Source: Chryseobacterium jejuense (GTDB lineage: Bacteria; Bacteroidota; Bacteroidia; Flavobacteriales; Weeksellaceae). Taken from it: a stretch of 64,000 nt of DNA. This document shows positions 59,610-64,000 of this stretch, in pieces. The notes beneath the pieces were generated by a model that was given only the letters and a program-made list of their open reading frames with translations, ran no database searches and was not told the DNA's origin. The DNA lies in NCBI RefSeq assembly GCF_900100075.1, contig NZ_FNEG01000007.1:150419-214418 (forward strand). The letters are read 5' to 3'. How positions within the stretch are numbered: position 1 is the stretch's first letter; each line of letters opens with the position of its first letter. A program made the position numbers and the translations under genes.

Positions 59610-60521
59610 ATGAATTATTTTCAAAAGAACAAGAAGAACATTATTATCGGTGTTATTGCAACATTGCTCATTGCAGCACTTGTTGCACTATGGCTGCAGA
59701 AAAAAGTGATCCACTCTGCTGATGATATTGTTGCAGTAGTTTATCCATCTACATTGTCGGTAGGAGATACCCTTTTATTTGAAGATAAAACCCAGTTTGC
59801 AAAAACCAAAAGATGGAATTTTGCAGACGGAACAACTTCTGATAAAAACAGCGGAATCCACTTCTATAATAAACCTGGATATTACCAGGTAAGTTTGATT
59901 GTTGACAATAAGTACACAAAATCCTTCCCGGTAATGGTAACAGCAAGAAGCGTTAAACAGCCTAAGGACAGTGTAAAGTCTAAAACAATTATAGAAGCTC
60001 AAACGCAGGCAATGCAGAATGAGAACGTACAGTTCCGTGCTGTGTCCAATGCGGCACAATTTGCATGGAAGTTTGGCGAAACAGGAAATACAGATTCCAA
60101 AGATAAGCTGGCTATCTATGCTTATAAAAAACCTGGAGATTATCTCGTGACGCTGTACACAGAAGAAAGTCAGGAGCCTATTTACCACCGTATCAAAATT
60201 CTTCCGGCTTACAATTCCTTAGAACAGGAAGAAGTATCTGTAGAAGATTCTTATGCGAAAATTGATAACGATTTCAAATATCACTTACAACAGATTGCAA
60301 ACGGTAATAGCTTCAATATGCACTACAATTACCTGTTAAAAACTTACCTGTGTAACAATGAAAACACAGTGGTAAAAGTAAACGACAGTAAAGTAAATAA
60401 CTTCTACATGTACTGTGCAGGTCTTCAGTTTGATAAAAATACTGTGATCCAGACTGTAAAGGTAAATTTAGATGATACACAGAACTGTGTAACGAAAGTA
60501 GAAATAAACCAAAGCAAATAA
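59610..60521 (+). CDS. tssP: T6SS-iii PKD-domain protein TssP
   Basis: A 303-residue membrane-anchored protein: N-terminal transmembrane helix (about 11-29), two PKD-like domains (KRWNFADGTTSDKNSGIHFYNKPGYYQVSLIV and QFAWKFGETGNTDSKDKLAIYAYKKPGDYLVTLY) and a C-terminal helical part with a Cys pair region (LKTYLCNN, YMYCAGLQF). TssP with PKD modules is specific to the T6SS-iii membrane complex. It is 52 nt after the TssO-like gene and 47 nt before tssR, with a short hairpin (TCCGG/CCGGA) in the latter gap. Confidence 0.85.
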   Translation: MNYFQKNKKNIIIGVIATLLIAALVALWLQKKVIHSADDIVAVVYPSTLSVGDTLLFEDKTQFAKTKRWNFADGTTSDKNSGIHFYNKPGYYQVSLIVDNKYTKSFPVMVTARSVKQPKDSVKSKTIIEAQTQAMQNENVQFRAVSNAAQFAWKFGETGNTDSKDKLAIYAYKKPGDYLVTLYTEESQEPIYHRIKILPAYNSLEQEEVSVEDSYAKIDNDFKYHLQQIANGNSFNMHYNYLLKTYLCNNENTVVKVNDSKVNNFYMYCAGLQFDKNTVIQTVKVNLDDTQNCVTKVEINQSK

Positions 60522-60568
60522 TACCGTCCGGTTCTCCGGATGTGCCAATCATAAAAAGATAAAATAGG

Positions 60569-62974
60569 ATGAAAAATAAATTTCCTCTAGCAGCATATTA
60601 TATAGGATTATCAGTATTGTTGACGAGTTGCCAGGTAAAGCTTCCGTCAAAAAAAACACCTGAACCTTCTCAATATGGACAGGTAGATAATTCAACAGTT
60701 GTCAACGGATATCCTAAAAAATCCGTTCCATGGATCGTTATTTCAGACAGATCGAGAAATACGGCTTATTTGGATAAAGATGATGAAAAATCATATAAAG
60801 AAGTAAAATTTCTGGAACCTTTAATGGTTCTGAAACATAGAGACGGAATGGTAAAGGTAGCGGAATATGTTCCGGATGCCTTAATGAAAAAAGTCTCCTC
60901 AAAATCTATTAAAACATATGGCTGGATCCATGAATCTGACCTGCTTTTATGGAATCACTCCCTGAAAAATGAAAGAACAGGATATCCTGTAAGAGTAGCT
61001 GTAGTCCCTAATAACAGTGAGGTTATCAGAAGCGCTGAAAGATACTACAAGAATGACTCTATCATGGTTTTCAACTCACCAAGTCTTATTGAAACAGCCA
61101 ATGTTAAGATCCCTAACGGGCAGATGGTGTATGTGTATAAGCAGGCTGAAAATAACAAAAGATTCCTGGTAGGTAAAAAGCCATCTGTTGATATCGATAG
61201 TATTGGGAAGGGGCTTTACGGATGGGTAAGCTCCAACGTAATTTCTACATGGGGTGAGCGTTCAGCTATCAAACTTAAAAATACAACAGGGATTACTGAA
61301 ACTGAGTTAGGAGTACGTGAAGGGTATCCAGGTGCATCAGGATCGGATGCAGATAATAAAACTGCTATTCTTCTTACAGATGTAAATAAGAGAAAACCTC
61401 TGGAAAATATCTTCCCAGTAAACCTGGCTTTAAATGAAACTCCAACTCCAGACTCTAAAACTAAGTATTTTACCAATATCCTTGATTACAGTAAAAACTA
61501 CGTGTTTAACGTATTGGGAGAACCTATCTATTTCGATCGCTATAAAGAAATTACAGATAGAGATAAAAACATCAATATTGTTTTTGCATTGGATATAAGT
61601 GCCGGAAATGCACCGTATGCACCTATTGTAAAATCATTATTACAGGATCTTCAGCTTAGATTTGAAAAACCATCGTATTTCAATAACGTAAAATATGGTG
61701 TGGTTTTATATAAAAACAATACTTGTGGTAACAATACTGCGGTTTCCAACCTAAGTAATGACTACAGTAAGATTACAACGTTTATCGATCAGAAAACGAA
61801 TGAAATGAACTGTGCCAGCAATAATGGCTACCAACCGGTAGGAGAAGCTCTTTCTGCCGCTGGAAACCTTCTTGCTAATGTTCCGGATGAAACCAATATC
61901 GTAGTTACTGTAGGGACGTCTGCTAACCAAAGCGGAAATATGTACAGTGTAATTGGTTCTCTTACTCAGGCTCAGGCAAGATTAATTATGTTCCAGACCA
62001 GCGCAAGATCTTCAGATACTTACAATGATTTTGTATTGATGGCTGAGAACGTGGTAACCAATACTGCTAAAAATATTGCTGAGCTTAAAAAGCAAAAGAT
62101 CATTAATCAGTCTGATGTTCTTACTAAGAATAATTTCAGCCTTGTAGAGGGAGATGCAGGGTTCTTCTCTTTAGCTTATCCTAAGCAGAGTATGTCTCAG
62201 GGATTTGTAATCTTCCCTAAAAAAGGAGATGTAGCTACCCCTGGATTCCTTAAAAAGTCAGTAGACAGCCTTATTGCACAGGTTACTTTAGATAATCAGA
62301 ATGTAGATAAATCACTGAATGAATATTTCCATTCTTCAGTAGGAGCCGGGAAAACAGATGTAGATTTAAAATATAAATATCTGTATCCAGGACTTACTAA
62401 CCCAGTTTCTGCAGGAATTGCTGCACAGCTTATCAACTATGGAAACCCATTCCTTGTAAAAGGATATTTACCAAAAGAGCTGAAAGAAATTACTCCAAGT
62501 GTAGAAAAAGGAATTCTTATTTCTGAATCCGAATATGATAATCTTAAAGCTTTCTATTCTGAAGTATACAGAAATACAGAACCAGATAAACCAGGTTTCA
62601 GCCAGTCAAAAGCAATCAAGGAATATGTAAGACTATTAAAGAAATACAATCCAACCATCAAGTTCTTAGATAAAGGAGATCTTTATGAATTACCAATGTC
62701 TTATGCCATCGGAATGAGTACAGGATTTGATCTTTCTGAAGAAGAGATATTGGCTAAGTTCAAACTTAAAGGATGGAAGAAATCTAAAATAGTTCGTAAT
62801 GAAACGGTAAGAACTTATTTCCATCACTACAAAGATCTGGCAGAAAGAATGCTAAATCACAGAAACAATCCGGCAGTGAAGATCCAGCAAAACGGACAGA
62901 CCTTCTATTGGTTGAACGAGTTCTTTACTCCTACAATGGCCCCAACAGAAGCACCGGAATATACTAAACATTAA
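60569..62974 (+). CDS. tssR: T6SS-iii lipoprotein TssR
   Basis: An 801-residue lipoprotein (lipobox VLLTSC, about Cys21). It has two SH3-like segments (PWIVISDRSRNTAYLDKDDEKSYKEV and RVAVVPNNSEVIRSAERYYKND). The middle holds a vWA-like domain (INIVFALDISAGNAPYAPIVKSLLQDLQ, a DxSxG variant of the MIDAS start) and the C-terminus is helical. TssR is the large outer-membrane-linked protein of T6SS-iii. It is the last gene of the operon and is followed by a strong terminator, separating it from tssD. Confidence 0.9.
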   Translation: MKNKFPLAAYYIGLSVLLTSCQVKLPSKKTPEPSQYGQVDNSTVVNGYPKKSVPWIVISDRSRNTAYLDKDDEKSYKEVKFLEPLMVLKHRDGMVKVAEYVPDALMKKVSSKSIKTYGWIHESDLLLWNHSLKNERTGYPVRVAVVPNNSEVIRSAERYYKNDSIMVFNSPSLIETANVKIPNGQMVYVYKQAENNKRFLVGKKPSVDIDSIGKGLYGWVSSNVISTWGERSAIKLKNTTGITETELGVREGYPGASGSDADNKTAILLTDVNKRKPLENIFPVNLALNETPTPDSKTKYFTNILDYSKNYVFNVLGEPIYFDRYKEITDRDKNINIVFALDISAGNAPYAPIVKSLLQDLQLRFEKPSYFNNVKYGVVLYKNNTCGNNTAVSNLSNDYSKITTFIDQKTNEMNCASNNGYQPVGEALSAAGNLLANVPDETNIVVTVGTSANQSGNMYSVIGSLTQAQARLIMFQTSARSSDTYNDFVLMAENVVTNTAKNIAELKKQKIINQSDVLTKNNFSLVEGDAGFFSLAYPKQSMSQGFVIFPKKGDVATPGFLKKSVDSLIAQVTLDNQNVDKSLNEYFHSSVGAGKTDVDLKYKYLYPGLTNPVSAGIAAQLINYGNPFLVKGYLPKELKEITPSVEKGILISESEYDNLKAFYSEVYRNTEPDKPGFSQSKAIKEYVRLLKKYNPTIKFLDKGDLYELPMSYAIGMSTGFDLSEEEILAKFKLKGWKKSKIVRNETVRTYFHHYKDLAERMLNHRNNPAVKIQQNGQTFYWLNEFFTPTMAPTEAPEYTKH

Positions 62975-62993
62975 TTGTTAGTTTTATCATCAT

Positions 62994-63027
62994 AAAAAGC
63001 AGAAGTAACTTTACTTCTGCTTTTTTA
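62994..63027 (+). terminator. Terminator after tssR
   Basis: AAAAAGCAGAAGTAA and TTACTTCTGCTTTTTT pair perfectly with a 3-4-nt loop and T-run. It separates the membrane-complex operon from the tssD transcript. Confidence 0.92.
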
Positions 63028-63184
63028 TTTTCAGGGTGAAATTTTGAGGTGAAAATCTTGATTTTTCACATTGATTTTGTCTGTTATTTCTCATTCAGGT
63101 GTAAAAGTATATTTTTTCATTAATTGGAGATAAAGTTTAAAATGCTTTATTAGTGGTAGTTATAGTGGTGTTCGTAAATCCAAT

Positions 63185-63278
63185 GTCGTAGAATTACTAC
63201 AAAAAGTCGTAGAACTACTACAATTTTTCAAATTTATGGTGAAAAGTTTTTTTTAGAGAAAAAGACCTTTTATATTTG
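63185..63278 (+). promoter_or_regulatory. tssD promoter with two tandem dyad repeats
   Basis: GTCGTAGAATTACTACAA (63185-63202) recurs as GTCGTAGAACTACTACAA (63206-63223), 17 of 18 identical, exactly 21 bp (two helical turns) apart. Each copy contains the dyad GTAG-N5-CTAC. TATATTTG (63271-63278) is a -7 box matching the Bacteroidota consensus; the second dyad is centred about 56 bp and the first about 77 bp upstream of it. The rest of the 62975-63330 gap contains the terminator and nothing else. Confidence 0.75.
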
Positions 63279-63330
63279 CTACACAATCACTGAATCACAA
63301 AATATTACTAACGATTAAAATTTACAAATC

Positions 63331-63738
63331 ATGGCAGAAAGAAATTCGAGAGGAATCTTAAAATTCAATAACGGAGAAGGTCAGAAATTATTAAAAATGA
63401 ACTACAGCGTATCAAGATCAACAGACGTATCAGGACGTGTAGCATCAGACCCATCTAACGCATTAATCAAAGTTACAGTAGAAGCTACTGAAAAATCAGA
63501 TATCTTAGAAAGTTTACTGAACGGAAAATATAAGCCAACAGTAGGAGAAATTACTTTCAACAAATCTCACGAAGAAGGAACATTAATCACTTTGAACTGG
63601 CAAAACGGTTATGTTATCCAGCACCAAGTAGAATTTGATGCTGTAGACAGCAACAGTATGTACATTAGCTTTATAGTGAGCGCTGAAACCATTAGCTATG
63701 GTAATTCTGAATATGCAGGACTTTGGCCAACAAGCTAA
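63331..63738 (+). CDS. tssD: T6SS tube protein TssD (Hcp-like)
   Basis: A 135-residue Hcp homologue of the Bacteroidota type (MAERNSRGILKFNNGEGQKLLKMNYSVSRSTDVSGRVASDP, ending GYVIQHQVEFDAVDSNSMYISFIVSAETISYGNSEYAGLWP). It forms the tube that is propelled through the sheath. It has its own promoter and terminator, so it can be made far in excess of the membrane proteins, as fits its role. Confidence 0.94.
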   Translation: MAERNSRGILKFNNGEGQKLLKMNYSVSRSTDVSGRVASDPSNALIKVTVEATEKSDILESLLNGKYKPTVGEITFNKSHEEGTLITLNWQNGYVIQHQVEFDAVDSNSMYISFIVSAETISYGNSEYAGLWPTS

Positions 63739-63763
63739 AATTGTTACACATTATCAACATTCA

Positions 63764-63802
63764 TAAAAAAAAGACTGTCCATTTTAATGACGGTCTTTTT
63801 TT
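63764..63802 (+). terminator. Terminator after tssD
   Basis: AAGACTGTC and GACGGTCTT (one G:U) are flanked by A- and T-runs (AAAAAAAAGACTG...GGTCTTTTTTT). Confidence 0.87.
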
Positions 63803-63907
63803 GCCTGACATCAAATTTTATATCGATTAATTATTTCGTATCCTATTGATATGATGGATGTTCTGTAAAATATTGTTATCTTTAATACTAAACTAAACAC
63901 AATGCAT

Positions 63908-64000
63908 ATGAAAACCGAAACAAAGACAAAGGGTTCTTCTTTCCGCCCATCACAAAATGCTGATGGCGTATCTGAAAACCATCATGCAGGGATCAACCGG
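63908..64000 (+). CDS. tssI: Start of a TssI/VgrG-like spike protein (truncated by window)
   Basis: ATG codons at 63902 and 63908 share one frame; 31 residues remain to the window end (MKTETKTKGSSFRPSQNADG, then VSENHHAGINR). The sequence resembles the N-terminus of flavobacterial VgrG proteins, and VgrG follows tssD in T6SS-iii clusters. With only 31 residues this rests mostly on position. Confidence 0.55.
   Translation, partial: MKTETKTKGSSFRPSQNADGVSENHHAGINR

Noticed and set aside
1..64000. tRNA, rRNA, insertion sequences, prophage genes
   Set aside because: I looked for cloverleaf-type sequences, rRNA cores, transposases, integrases and phage structural genes and saw none.

Overview
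The window looks like a chromosome segment of a flavobacterium close to Chryseobacterium/Elizabethkingia (Weeksellaceae). The evidence is AT-rich DNA, promoter -7 boxes of the Bacteroidota form TAnnTTTG, type IX secretion (T9SS) sorting domains, TonB-dependent receptors, the Bacteroidota type VI secretion subtype (TssO/P/R with an Hcp-like TssD) and a Bacteroidota-style curli locus. No rRNA, tRNA, CRISPR array, insertion sequence or prophage was seen.

Layout. 0-6.6 kb: 3' end of a TonB receptor, a TPP-riboswitch-controlled thiamin salvage operon (thiM-thiE-thiD-tenA) and cstA. 6.7-11.8 kb: secreted hydrolases, a HipA-like kinase/DUF3037 pair and a lipoprotein carrying the CKxHDC signature of Ivy lysozyme inhibitors. 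11.8-21.6 kb: tyrosine/homogentisate catabolism (hppD, fahA, hmgA, a flavin reductase and two CoA-transferases), interrupted by a GxxExxY nuclease-like gene lying between exact 21-nt inverted repeats. 21.7-24.3 kb: a TonB receptor translationally coupled to a thioredoxin-like protein, preceded by a perfect 9-bp operator-like dyad. 24.3-41.3 kb: a redox and small-molecule detoxification region (quinone oxidoreductase/HxlR, Crp/DoxX/AhpD-like, aldo-keto reductases, DJ-1/ABM/flavodoxin operon, LysR, nitronate monooxygenase) in which most of the long intergenic gaps hold dispersed palindromic repeats. 41.3-44.6 kb: housekeeping genes (mpl, plsC-like, CoA pyrophosphatase). 44.7-51.3 kb: a curli-type amyloid locus (csgA, csgB-like, a CsgH-CsgE fusion, csgF, csgG with an added barrel, a beta-propeller lipoprotein, a CsgD-like regulator). 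51.5-57.4 kb: OsmC, two tandem T9SS beta-propeller proteins, RNase G, a 29-residue basic ribosomal-type protein and HU. 57.6-64 kb: one end of a T6SS-iii cluster (LuxR-type regulator, TssO, a TssO-like protein, TssP, TssR, TssD/Hcp, start of TssI/VgrG).

Two things stand out. First, a family of about 340-nt nested intergenic palindromes (24.3, 26.6 and 37.7 kb, plus a solo module at 39.1 kb). Their arms are built from short near-tandem 'CAC+purine tetramer' phrases, and the same kind of phrase flanks the GxxExxY gene as an exact inverted repeat. This suggests an undescribed repeat/nuclease partnership. Second, the two surface systems, curli and T6SS, share a promoter architecture: paired dyads 21-22 bp apart, centred about 57 and 78 bp upstream of the -7 box. 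Each system also lies next to a LuxR-type regulator whose receiver domain has lost the phosphoacceptor aspartate (Ser in the curli regulator, Glu in the T6SS one).
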